Shown here: positions 1 to 7,444 of the stretch, in pieces
Layout of the letters: each line of letters starts with the position of its first letter
How positions within the stretch are numbered: the stretch's first letter is position 1
Made by a program: the position numbers and the translations under genes
Notes under the pieces: model-generated
The model's database searches: none
What the model saw: the letters and a program-made list of their open reading frames with translations, nothing else
What the model was told of the DNA's origin: nothing
From: JBBDRX01 sp040905245
GTDB lineage: Bacteria; Bacteroidota; Rhodothermia; Balneolales; Balneolaceae
DNA: 28,277 nucleotides
Direction: 5' to 3'
Assembly (NCBI GenBank): GCA_040905245.1
Contig: JBBDRX010000080.1
Location: forward strand, 1-28,277

Positions 1-905
1 CGACAGCCGTGGATGTTGGTGGAGCCGGCTGGACAAATTTTCAGCATTTCAAGGATCAGGTGATCGATCGCTCCCAAACCCGAATTCTTGCATTTGTCAA
101 TATTGTGGGAGATGGAATGAGCGGGCTTCCGGAGCAGAATATTAATGATATGGACCCTCGGATGACGGCGTTAACGGCTAATCGATTTAATGAGATTGTG
201 GGTGTGAAGATTGCCCACTACCGTGGAGACAACTGGAGAGAAACCATCCGCAGAACAGTAGAAGCTGGTGAGCGGGCAGGCATTCCTGTTATGGTCGATT
301 TTGGAGGTGGACGTCCGTCGATTGAGGAGCTGTTTATGGAACTTCTTCGTCCTGGAGATATTTTTACACACGTCTATCACCCTGGCCCTCACAAAGAGCC
401 GGTGGTGGATGCGAATGGACGGGTGAAGCCTTTCGTCTTTGACGCCGAAGAGAAGGGAATTCTGTTTGACGTGGGTCACGGCGGCGGGAGCTTCTATTTC
501 GCGCATGCCATTCCATCGGTGGAGCAGGGTCTGCTCCCTTATAGCATAAGTACGGATATCCATACTGGAAGTATGAATGACGGGATGAAAGACCAGGCCA
601 ATGTGATGTCCAAGTTTCTGAATATGGGGCTTTCGCTTCAGGATGTGATCCTTCGGTCTACCTGGAATCCTGCGAAAGCGATCCAGCGGGAAGATTTGGG
701 TCAGCTGGGTGTCGGTGCTGAGGCAGATATCGCTGTTTTTAATATCCTGAATGGGAATTACGGTTTTGTCGATTCCAGAGGGTACAAAATGGATGGCAGC
801 CAGAAAATCGATATTGAACTGACACTTCGGGCTGGAGAGATTGTTTGGGACCTCAATGGCCGGAGTTCTGAGAACTGGGAAGAGGCGCCGGTAAATCCGG
901 AGTAG
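1..905 (+). CDS. Amidohydrolase/deacetylase-family metallohydrolase (5' partial)
   Basis: This is the C-terminal ~300 residues of a dihydroorotase-like amidohydrolase. The frame is open to the left edge. The GTG at base 9 lies inside a conserved strand (TAVDVGGAGW), so the true start is outside the window. Motifs that fit a metal-dependent TIM barrel are GVKIAHYRG (a candidate carboxylated or bridging lysine), THVYHPGP (histidine ligands) and ISTDIHTGS (the late-barrel aspartate). A C-terminal ADIAVFNI segment matches the small beta-sandwich of this superfamily. Members hydrolyse cyclic amides or N-acyl groups, and relatives sit beside KDPG-type aldolases in amino-sugar-acid operons, which fits the aldolase downstream. 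The substrate is unknown. The next gene starts 66 bases later on the same strand. Confidence 0.85.
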   Translation, partial: TAVDVGGAGWTNFQHFKDQVIDRSQTRILAFVNIVGDGMSGLPEQNINDMDPRMTALTANRFNEIVGVKIAHYRGDNWRETIRRTVEAGERAGIPVMVDFGGGRPSIEELFMELLRPGDIFTHVYHPGPHKEPVVDANGRVKPFVFDAEEKGILFDVGHGGGSFYFAHAIPSVEQGLLPYSISTDIHTGSMNDGMKDQANVMSKFLNMGLSLQDVILRSTWNPAKAIQREDLGQLGVGAEADIAVFNILNGNYGFVDSRGYKMDGSQKIDIELTLRAGEIVWDLNGRSSENWEEAPVNPE

Positions 906-971
906 CGGGAACGGGCCGGTGGAAAGCCGGCCCTTCTTACAGGCGAATAGAAATAGATAATCTACAGTTAG

Positions 972-1898
972 ATGCACATAAACAAACTATTCACAATACT
1001 CTTTTTGCAAGTCTTTCTGGTCGGGACCGTCTCTGGCCAAACAACCATCTATCCGAAAGAAGAGATTCTTTTTCTCACTTCAGAGTGGGATGGCGAGCGA
1101 TTCGAAGATGGACGCCCCCGCATTTCGGACTCACTGATTGATAGAGCACGGGAAATCAGAGTGGAAGAGGCGTGGCAGATTCTTCATGAACTGGGGTATG
1201 AATATCAGTATGAGGGGAACTGGAAGCGCATTCATGAAGGGGTACCGGTGGTTGGACGGGCACTGACTGCAGAGTATATGCCGATTCGTCCAGACCTGCA
1301 CGAGAAAATGGTCAAGCGCGCTCATCGGGAAGGCCATTCCGGCCGTCACCTGCACTGGCCAATCAACATGCTGACCGAAGGGGATGTCTATGTTGCAGAC
1401 AACCGTGGACGTGAAGGGTCATTGATGGGAGATAATCTGGCCAATATTATCTACAACAGGTCCGGGAACGGAGTCATTTTTGACGGATTTGCCCGAGATC
1501 TTCCGGGTCTGATGGAGATTGACGGATTCAACGCTTTTGTCAGGGATTTTGGCCCAAAGTTTCTACATGGCGTTCTTTTAATGGGGTTGAACTCACCGGT
1601 CACAATTGGTGAGGCGATCGTACTGCCCGGTGACCTGGTGATTGCAGACCGAACCGGTGTGGTCTTTATTCCATCCCATATGGCCGAACGGGTGATCTCG
1701 ACCATTGAATTTATTGCAACGATTGATCGATTCAAATACGATATGATCCAGGCTTCTACGTACGGCCCGCACGATCTGGATGCAGAGTGGACGGAGGAGA
1801 TCAAGGACAGCTTCATGCAGTGGCTTCAGGAGCATCCGGATGAAATTCAGTACTCCCGGTCCGAAATCGATCGATTCATGGAAATCCGAACCTACTAG
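972..1898 (+). CDS. Exported RraA/HMG-aldolase-like protein with C-terminal tail
   Basis: The 308-residue protein starts with a clear signal peptide (residues 1-23, hydrophobic core FTILFLQVFLVGTVSG, cleavage near SGQ). This supports the ATG start and an envelope location. The central part (about 60-260) is RraA-like: it has the MGDNLANIIYNRSGNGVIFD region and the DGFARD motif, where RraA-fold aldolases place the metal and substrate ligands, followed by a LPGDLVIADRTGVVFIP strand. RraA-fold enzymes act as 4-hydroxy-4-methyl-2-oxoglutarate/4-carboxy-4-hydroxy-2-oxoadipate aldolases or oxaloacetate decarboxylases, so a lyase acting on a hydroxy-oxo acid is likely. Residues ~270-308 form a Trp- and acid-rich tail closely resembling the tail of the symporter encoded next. 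It is part of the + strand catabolic run. Family assignment is firm; the reaction is inferred. Confidence 0.85.
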   Translation: MHINKLFTILFLQVFLVGTVSGQTTIYPKEEILFLTSEWDGERFEDGRPRISDSLIDRAREIRVEEAWQILHELGYEYQYEGNWKRIHEGVPVVGRALTAEYMPIRPDLHEKMVKRAHREGHSGRHLHWPINMLTEGDVYVADNRGREGSLMGDNLANIIYNRSGNGVIFDGFARDLPGLMEIDGFNAFVRDFGPKFLHGVLLMGLNSPVTIGEAIVLPGDLVIADRTGVVFIPSHMAERVISTIEFIATIDRFKYDMIQASTYGPHDLDAEWTEEIKDSFMQWLQEHPDEIQYSRSEIDRFMEIRTY

Positions 1899-1963
1899 CT
1901 ACTCCATTCCGGGTTTCGGATGCTTGTCTGGAATCCGATCACTATTAACAAGACTAAGGATTT

Positions 1964-3292
1964 ATGGAAGAGAACAGGGAAACGGGTCTAATCTACAAGG
2001 TAGCTCTGATGACAGGTGTGGCCTGTCTGGCGATCGGGCTGATTCTGACATCAATGGGGTCGGGCGCGTTTACCGGACTCTTTATTATCGCTTTCTTTGT
2101 CGCACTAGGGATTGGCTTTCGGGGATATGAGACCCTGAAAGGGTTTTCATTTACCATCATGATTCTGGGAGTGGTAACGACGGCTCTCTACTATCCGGAC
2201 TACTTTACGGAGTTCAATGGAACCAGTACTAGTATTCTGATTATTCCGCTGCTTCAGATTATTATGTTTGGCATGGGGGCCACGATGAGTTTGAGGGCCT
2301 TCATCGGTGTCATCAAGCAGCCGAAGGGGGTCATTTTGGGGTTTCTCTTGCAGTTTACAATCATGCCCCTTGTTGGATTCGGCCTGGCAAAATTCAGTGG
2401 TTTCCCCCCGGAAATTGCTGCCGGTATTATTCTGGTAGGGTGTTCTCCGAGCGGACTGGCTTCCAATGTCATGGCCTATCTGGGAAAGGGTAATGTCCCT
2501 CTCTCACTGACCATTACCTCTGTAAATACCCTGTTTGCTCCGATTCTCACTCCTCTGTTGATGGCACTCCTGGCCGGGACGTTTGTCGAGATTGATACGG
2601 TAGCGATGATGTGGAGTATTATGAAGATTGTTATCCTCCCGGTAATAGCAGGTATTATTTTTCAGGAGTTTCTCAGCGGCAAAGCCAAGTGGGTCGATGC
2701 TGCCCTTCCAAAGGTTTCGATGGTCGGGATTGGCATTATTGTTCTGGTGACGTCCGCACTTGGGCGAGATGGACTCATAGAGCTTGGAATCATGCTCTTT
2801 TTTGTCGTGTTGGCACATAACCTCAGTGGATATCTTCTGGGATACTGGTCTGCCAAATTGTTGAATATGAATGAGACGGATTGCCGGACCATTGCTATTG
2901 AGGTGGGGATGCAAAATGCCGGCCTTGCGAAAGGGATTGCGCAGGGAATGGGTAAACTGGCGACTCTCGGACTGGCACCTCTTGTATTCGGTCCGTTGAT
3001 GAATGTGACCGGGTCTATGCTGGCGATGTACTGGCATGACAATGCGCCGGAAGGAGAATTGGATTATTCGAAATATATTGAGACCCGAAACCGCTTTATT
3101 GAGGAGATGACTCGAAGCGGCCGGCTCTCCCCGGAGGCATTAAAAGGTGCATGGGCGGAGGAGGTCAAGAGCCTTTTTCTTGCATGGACAGAAGAGCAGC
3201 CGGACGAGAAGAGTTTTACCCGGCAACAACTGGAAGAGTTGATTCAGATCGATTCGGATTATGGCCTGAATGCTCCAAAAAAGCTGAAATAA
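1964..3292 (+). CDS. Bile acid:sodium symporter (BASS/SBF) family transporter with C-terminal tail
   Basis: The 442-residue polytopic membrane protein has the BASS architecture. Two N-terminal hydrophobic segments (about 10-75) precede the repeat domain, which contains the family hallmarks VGCSPSGLASNVMAYLGKGNVPLSL (split here between 2434 and 2508) and EVGMQNAGLAKGIA. These motifs line the Na+ sites and the substrate crossover in characterised homologues. BASS proteins import organic anions with Na+, so it probably brings in the acid consumed by the neighbouring enzymes. It is longer than a typical ~320-residue BASS protein because of the N-terminal helices and a soluble tail (about 394-442). 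That tail resembles the C-terminus of the RraA-like protein encoded immediately upstream. AAGGATT lies just before the ATG. Confidence 0.88.
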   Translation: MEENRETGLIYKVALMTGVACLAIGLILTSMGSGAFTGLFIIAFFVALGIGFRGYETLKGFSFTIMILGVVTTALYYPDYFTEFNGTSTSILIIPLLQIIMFGMGATMSLRAFIGVIKQPKGVILGFLLQFTIMPLVGFGLAKFSGFPPEIAAGIILVGCSPSGLASNVMAYLGKGNVPLSLTITSVNTLFAPILTPLLMALLAGTFVEIDTVAMMWSIMKIVILPVIAGIIFQEFLSGKAKWVDAALPKVSMVGIGIIVLVTSALGRDGLIELGIMLFFVVLAHNLSGYLLGYWSAKLLNMNETDCRTIAIEVGMQNAGLAKGIAQGMGKLATLGLAPLVFGPLMNVTGSMLAMYWHDNAPEGELDYSKYIETRNRFIEEMTRSGRLSPEALKGAWAEEVKSLFLAWTEEQPDEKSFTRQQLEELIQIDSDYGLNAPKKLK

Positions 3293-3323
3293 CCTGTAAC
3301 AAATTTGATGGTGTAACGGAATC

Positions 3324-3767
3324 ATGGATAGAGAAAAAGAGATACTGAAGGTGATTGTAGAGCAGGGCGTTCTGCCCCTCTATTTTCATGAGGATCCTGA
3401 TACAAGTATTCGATTTTTGGAGGCCCTGCACTCGGCCGGGGTACAGGCAGTTGAGTATGCAAATCGGGGAGAGTCCGCACTGCGGAATTTTGAGAAAATG
3501 CGAAAATATTGTGATTCGGATCTGCCGGATCTCTATCTGGGTATTGGAACGATCAAGCGAGACGAAGATGCCCACCGATATGTCGATGCGGGGTCCGATT
3601 TTCTCGTCTGTCCAGGACTCGTGGAAGGAGCAGCTGCTGTGGCGAAGTCGGTTTCTATTCCCTGGATCCCCGGCTGTATGACCCCGACTGAGATTATTCG
3701 GGCGGAAGTGCTGGGAGCAAAGATGGTCAAATTGTACCCTCTGAATACCTTGGGTCCGGCTTATTAG
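3324..3767 (+). pseudogene. KDPG/KHG aldolase family, N-terminal two thirds, ended by in-frame TAG
   Basis: Residues 1-147 are the first part of a class I KDPG/KHG-type aldolase, which cleaves 2-keto-3-deoxy-6-phosphogluconate or 4-hydroxy-2-oxoglutarate to pyruvate plus an aldehyde. Recognisable parts are VLPLYFH at strand 1, VEYANRG carrying the catalytic Glu position, LGIGTI, the VCPG strand, PGCMTPTEI and the Schiff-base lysine Lys136 in VKLYPLN. The frame stops at TAG (3765-3767) straight after LGPAY. The rest of the barrel, with the phosphate-binding MPTGGIE, continues in the same frame directly after it. One substitution therefore splits an otherwise complete gene. The fragment alone lacks strands 7-8 and should not fold into an active barrel. 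A sequencing or assembly error is also possible. Confidence 0.8.
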
Positions 3768-4049
3768 GGAGCTATTACGGCTGTATTCCCCGATCTTCTT
3801 TTTATGCCAACTGGAGGGATAGAGGTCGATGACGAGACCGTTACAGGCTGGATTAATGCGGGTATTGGTTCACTGGGAGGAAGCAAACTTTTGACCCCGG
3901 AAATTTTACAGGAAGAGCAGTACGATCTTCTGATAAAAAATACATCCCATGTTCTGAAATTGATCCGTAGGCTTCGGGCCTCTACTGCCCGTTTTACGAC
4001 AAAGGAGTTGATTGACAGACTAGACAGGTTGTCCGAAGGGGTGGCCTGA
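3768..4049 (+). pseudogene. KDPG/KHG aldolase family, C-terminal third after the TAG
   Basis: This is the continuation of the aldolase in the same frame: GAITAVFPDLLFMPTGGIEV is the expected strand-7/strand-8 region, and GGIE is the phosphate-binding loop. It is followed by the terminal helix and a longer tail of about 50 residues (SHVLKLIRRLRA onwards). The first internal ATG is at 3804, in the middle of a core strand, so independent translation would not give a useful protein. Coding quality is normal right up to the TGA, which argues for a very recent nonsense change or a base error rather than old decay. Confidence 0.72.
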
Positions 4050-4102
4050 TCGAACCTGACCATAAAGCCAAAAACAAATCCCAAACGTAAACGAATATTG
4101 TT

Positions 4103-4873
4103 ATGAATGAAGCGATTACAAACTACATGAAGGTAGGCCTGGTTCACTTTATGGCGTTTCCCGAAACGATCAANNNNNNNNNNNNNNNNNNNNNNNNNNN
4201 NNNNNNNNNNNNNNNNNNNNNNNNNNNNNNNNNNNNNNNNNNNNNNNNNNNNNNNNNNNNNNNNNNNNNNNNNATGGGGGCGGTCGGGTTCGGTTTTCTG
4301 GCAGGCCCGTATAAGGAAGCTAAAAAGGAAGAGGCGTTCGAAGCGCTTGTCGAATCGACCAAAGAGCTTTGTGCCTATGCAGCCGAAAAAGGAGATTTGA
4401 ATATTGTACTTGAGGTATTCGACTACGATGTGGACAAGAAGAGCCTGATTGGGCCTGCACCCTTGGCCAAACGATATGCACAGGCCGTTCGGGAAGATCA
4501 TGACAACTTCGGGTTGATGGTAGATCTCAGCCATATACCCTTGATTCATGAGACCATTGAGGAATCAATCCTTCCGGTTAAAGAGTATATTGTTCATGCC
4601 CACATCGGGAATTGTGTCGTCAAGGACTCCTCCCTTCCGGCTTATGGCGATCAGCATCCCCGTTTCGGATTCCCTGGTGGAGAGAATGACACACCTGAAG
4701 TAATCGATTACTTGAACGTCTTGATGGATATCGGTTTTTTGAATCGGGAGAATCCGCCGATTGTCAGTTTCGAAATCAAACCGGTCGGAGATGAAGATCC
4801 CGATCTGGTGATTGCAAACGCCAAACGGGTGCTGAATGAAGCCTGGGGCCGGGTTCAATTGAACAGAAAATAG
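4103..4873 (+). CDS. Sugar phosphate isomerase/epimerase-like TIM barrel (interrupted by sequence gap)
   Basis: This is a xylose-isomerase-like TIM barrel. Strand 1 (MKVGLVHFMAFP) is visible, then a 100-base N run removes the next part, and the protein resumes at GFGFLAGPYKEAKK. The expected metal-ligand set is present: Glu in IVLEVFDYD, Asp and His in LMVDLSHIP, His in VHAHIGNC and Glu in VSFEIKP. Members isomerise or epimerise sugars and keto-acids, or open inositol derivatives. A usual length is about 290-310 residues, so the real gap is probably longer than 100 bases. The frame running through the N run is therefore accidental. Initiation could also be at ATG 4130. It sits between the split aldolase and the hydroxyacid dehydrogenase. 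Confidence 0.8.
   Translation: MNEAITNYMKVGLVHFMAFPETIXXXXXXXXXXXXXXXXXXXXXXXXXXXXXXXXXXMGAVGFGFLAGPYKEAKKEEAFEALVESTKELCAYAAEKGDLNIVLEVFDYDVDKKSLIGPAPLAKRYAQAVREDHDNFGLMVDLSHIPLIHETIEESILPVKEYIVHAHIGNCVVKDSSLPAYGDQHPRFGFPGGENDTPEVIDYLNVLMDIGFLNRENPPIVSFEIKPVGDEDPDLVIANAKRVLNEAWGRVQLNRK
4174..4273. other. Assembly gap (100 N)
   Basis: Exactly 100 unknown bases lie inside the TIM-barrel gene. A round 100 is a usual scaffolding placeholder, and homologue length suggests 200 or more bases are really missing. Any frame across it is meaningless. Confidence 0.98.
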
Positions 4874-4901
4874 AAACGAACAGGTAAAGAGACAGGTGAC
4901 T

Positions 4902-5864
4902 ATGATGAAGATGGTAGTGTTAGACGGATATACAACAAACCCTGGAGATCTGAGCTGGGACGGATTGGAACAGTTCGGTGAGCTGACCATTCATGATCGT
5001 ACCCCGGCCGATAAAATTGTAGATCGATGCAAAGATGCCGAGATCGTTTTTACAAATAAAACCCCTTTGAGTGCCGATACAATAAAAAAACTTCCTTCCC
5101 TTAAATATATTGGCGTGCTGGCGACCGGCTATAATGTCGTGGATATTGAGGCAGCAGCGGAACAGGGTGTGGTTGCGACCAATGCAGCAGGCTATAGTAC
5201 CGAGTCTGTCGCTCAGTTGACGTTTTCTTTGATTCTTGAGCTTTGTCACCGTGTACAGCGCCACAGTGATTCGGTAAAAGATGGCAAATGGGCCCGGTCC
5301 GCAGACTTCTGTTTCTGGGATTATCCGCTAATGGAGTTATCCGGAAAAACGATTGGTATCATAGGGTTTGGTACGATCGGGGAGCAGGTTGCGGATGTTG
5401 CAACTGGATTCGGAATGAAGGTACTTGGTAGTAAACGGACCCATACCGATCAATCAAATCGCCCAAATTTTCAATGGGCGGAGACCCCTGAATTGTTGAA
5501 AAAATCGGACGTCGTAAGTATCCACTGTCCATTGACGCCGGAAACCGAAGGAATGATTAACAAGAAGAGTCTGGAAACCATGAAACGCTCTGCTTTCCTG
5601 ATCAACACCGGACGTGGGCCAATTGTTGTCGAACAGGATCTGGCAGATGCCCTGAACAATGGTGTTATCGCCGGGGCGGGGCTGGATGTATTGGGATCAG
5701 AGCCTCCTCCTGAGCACAATCCGCTGTTTGGTGCGAAGAACTGCCTAATTACTCCTCATATTGCCTGGGCGACGCGGGAATCCAGAGCGCGACTTCTGGA
5801 TATTGTAGAGGAGAACCTCTCCTCTTTCCTTGATGGAAATCCGGTGAATGTGATCAATGGATAA
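4902..5864 (+). CDS. D-2-hydroxyacid dehydrogenase (NAD(P)-dependent)
   Basis: A 320-residue enzyme of the D-isomer 2-hydroxyacid dehydrogenase family (glycerate/hydroxypyruvate/phosphoglycerate dehydrogenase type). It interconverts a 2-keto acid and a D-2-hydroxy acid with NAD(P)H. The Rossmann motif GFGTIG is at 155-160. The catalytic triad is visible as Arg238 (NTGRGP), Glu267 (GSEPP) and His286 (TPHIAWA). The coenzyme loop after strand 2 reads GSKRT; a basic residue and no Asp at the strand end favours NADPH, though not decisively. Starts at 4896 (GTG), 4902 and 4905 are all possible. The family normally begins close to MK-VVLDGY, so 4902 or 4905 is preferred. It starts 28 bases after the isomerase and overlaps or abuts the RidA-like gene. 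It may reduce a glyoxylate- or hydroxypyruvate-like product of aldol cleavage. Confidence 0.92.
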   Translation: MMKMVVLDGYTTNPGDLSWDGLEQFGELTIHDRTPADKIVDRCKDAEIVFTNKTPLSADTIKKLPSLKYIGVLATGYNVVDIEAAAEQGVVATNAAGYSTESVAQLTFSLILELCHRVQRHSDSVKDGKWARSADFCFWDYPLMELSGKTIGIIGFGTIGEQVADVATGFGMKVLGSKRTHTDQSNRPNFQWAETPELLKKSDVVSIHCPLTPETEGMINKKSLETMKRSAFLINTGRGPIVVEQDLADALNNGVIAGAGLDVLGSEPPPEHNPLFGAKNCLITPHIAWATRESRARLLDIVEENLSSFLDGNPVNVING

Positions 5865-5916
5865 CAGAGGCCTTCCCGTCGAAACAGAAAAAAATAATGT
5901 AATCCAAAAACCTAAT

Positions 5917-6483
5917 ATGATGATTCAAATCGTAAAAACAACGACACTCTGGACACTATTGATACTGTTTACCGTCTCCTGCAGTTCGGAACCCACCGAA
6001 CAGAGTGCAGAGACCGGAGACCGGCCAGATGTGGAGCAGCGTATTGCCGAACTCGGAATTGAACTGACGGAACCTTCTCCACCAACCGCGAATTTCGTGC
6101 GAACGGTCCGAACCGGAAATCTCATCTTTCTCTCCGGACACGGCCCGGACCTGCCTGGAGGTGGACGTGTTATTGGCAAGGTGGGTGGAGACCTGACTGT
6201 TGAAGAGGGGCAGGAAGCTGCCCGACTTGCAGGGATCTCACTTTTGTCGTCTCTCAAGGCGGAGATCGGAGACCTGAATCGTGTGAAACGGATTGTAAAG
6301 GCAACCGGGATGGTGAATGCGCCAGGGGACTTTACGCAACACTCTCAAGTAATCAATGGATTCTCGGACCTGATGGTCGAGATCTTCGGAGAGCGGGGGA
6401 GTCATGCCAGAGCTGCTGTCGGTATGAGTTCTCTTCCATTCAACATGGCCGTTGAGATCGAAATTGTCGTAGAAGTCGAGTAA
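5917..6483 (+). CDS. RidA/YjgF family lipoprotein
   Basis: The mature part is a RidA/YjgF-YER057c-UK114 domain: FVRTVRTGNLIFLSGHGPDLPGG at the first strands (bases 6096-6164), the GKVGGDLTVEEGQEAARL helix, then KRIVKATGMVNAP and a C-terminal VEIEIVVEVE strand. RidA proteins hydrolyse reactive enamines/imines from PLP enzymes, and other subfamilies have different or unknown roles. Unusually this one begins with a lipoprotein signal (LLILFTVSCSSEP; Cys about 15 residues into the segment from the internal ATG), so it should be anchored in the envelope. An upstream ATG at 5857 overlaps the previous stop, but would put about 20 polar residues before the signal, so 5917/5920 is preferred. It is the last gene of the run, followed by a terminator. 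Confidence 0.82.
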   Translation: MMIQIVKTTTLWTLLILFTVSCSSEPTEQSAETGDRPDVEQRIAELGIELTEPSPPTANFVRTVRTGNLIFLSGHGPDLPGGGRVIGKVGGDLTVEEGQEAARLAGISLLSSLKAEIGDLNRVKRIVKATGMVNAPGDFTQHSQVINGFSDLMVEIFGERGSHARAAVGMSSLPFNMAVEIEIVVEVE

Positions 6484-6574
6484 CAAAAAAGCGATTGACT
6501 CTTCAGGAAACGGTGTAGTCCTACGGTCGGTATTTAAAATGCCGGAAGTACGGTGGGCCGGCAAAGAGATCAAG

Positions 6575-6608
6575 AGAAGTTCCGGGGAGGCCCGGGGCTT
6601 CTTTTTTT
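6575..6608 (+). terminator. Intrinsic terminator of the catabolic run
   Basis: A 12-bp stem (AGAAGTTCCGGG pairing with CCCGGGGCTTCT, with two G-U pairs) closes a four-base GAGG loop and runs into seven T residues. It lies about 90 bases after the RidA-like stop and before the convergent FetB gene. On the - strand the T tract is poor, so it is mainly a + strand terminator. Confidence 0.88.
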
Positions 6609-6641
6609 ATACAGAACCATGACCCCTGATATATCCGGTCG

Positions 6642-7439
6642 CTATGACTCTTCCTTCAGGATCGACTCGTCCAGCATATCATTGTTATGAAACACGAATC
6701 GATTTGAGAAGTTGATTCCCAGATAGACAGACAGAATGGTTCCGGTAAAGATGGCCAGCATAATCATGATCTGATACTGAATGGCGATCATCGGAGAAGT
6801 ACCGCTCAGAATCTGGCCGGTCATCATTCCGGGAAGTGAGACGAGGCCGATCGTAGCCATGGTCGCCAGTGTGGGATTGGCAGATTTTTTGAGAGCGCTC
6901 TGGTAGAACGGAAAGAGTGCTTCGGCGCGGGTGGCACCGGCAGCCAGATAGAACTGATAGCGTTCTCGATTCTGACGCAGGTTATAGTAAAAATCGTTGA
7001 TCCCGATCACATTGCTCTGAAGGCAGTTTCCCAGTACCATTCCAGTGATCGGAATGGCATACTGGGCTCCCAGAAAAGTTGGCAGTTGAATGACCAGTTC
7101 CAGAAAAAAGAAGTTGATCATCAAAATCCCGAGAAACGTGGCACCGAAGATCGGTAGTATGAGAGAAATCTTCGGGTTTAGTTCGCTCCGGTCAATGGTG
7201 GCAAAATCAGCAACAATGACCATGACCATGATCCAGGCCAGATTGACCCAGGAGTTGTCGTACTCAAACAGATATTCGAGGTAGTACCCGACAAACAGAA
7301 GCTGAAGTGTCATTCGGAGGCTTCCCAGCAGCAGTTTTCGGTTCAGCCCGGTCTCAAACTTCCAGAAAATATAAGCGGGGATCAGCAAGGCCAAAAAGGC
7401 AATCAGAAGTCGGGGCCAGCTCAGCTCAATAATATCCAT
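6642..7439 (-). CDS. fetB: FetB/YbbM-type ABC exporter permease
   Basis: The 265-residue membrane protein has about seven hydrophobic segments and the conserved core of the UPF0014/FetB family: YAIPITGMVLGNCLQSNVIG, YLAAGATRAEALFPF and LVSLPGMMTGQILSGTSPMIAIQYQI (bases 6765-6842). In E. coli, FetAB exports iron and protects against oxidative stress. The gene follows the ATPase with a five-base gap on the same strand, so the two form a two-gene operon. Loss of excess iron or another metal is the likely role. The metal itself cannot be told from sequence. Confidence 0.88.
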   Translation of the reverse strand: MDIIELSWPRLLIAFLALLIPAYIFWKFETGLNRKLLLGSLRMTLQLLFVGYYLEYLFEYDNSWVNLAWIMVMVIVADFATIDRSELNPKISLILPIFGATFLGILMINFFFLELVIQLPTFLGAQYAIPITGMVLGNCLQSNVIGINDFYYNLRQNRERYQFYLAAGATRAEALFPFYQSALKKSANPTLATMATIGLVSLPGMMTGQILSGTSPMIAIQYQIMIMLAIFTGTILSVYLGINFSNRFVFHNNDMLDESILKEES

Positions 7440-7444
7440 GGTAT

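Noticed and set aside
3765..3767. TAG as a recoded (pyrrolysine-like) codon in the aldolase
   Set aside because: No recoding element, no suppressor tRNA and no known precedent in this enzyme; the residue normally here is not catalytic.
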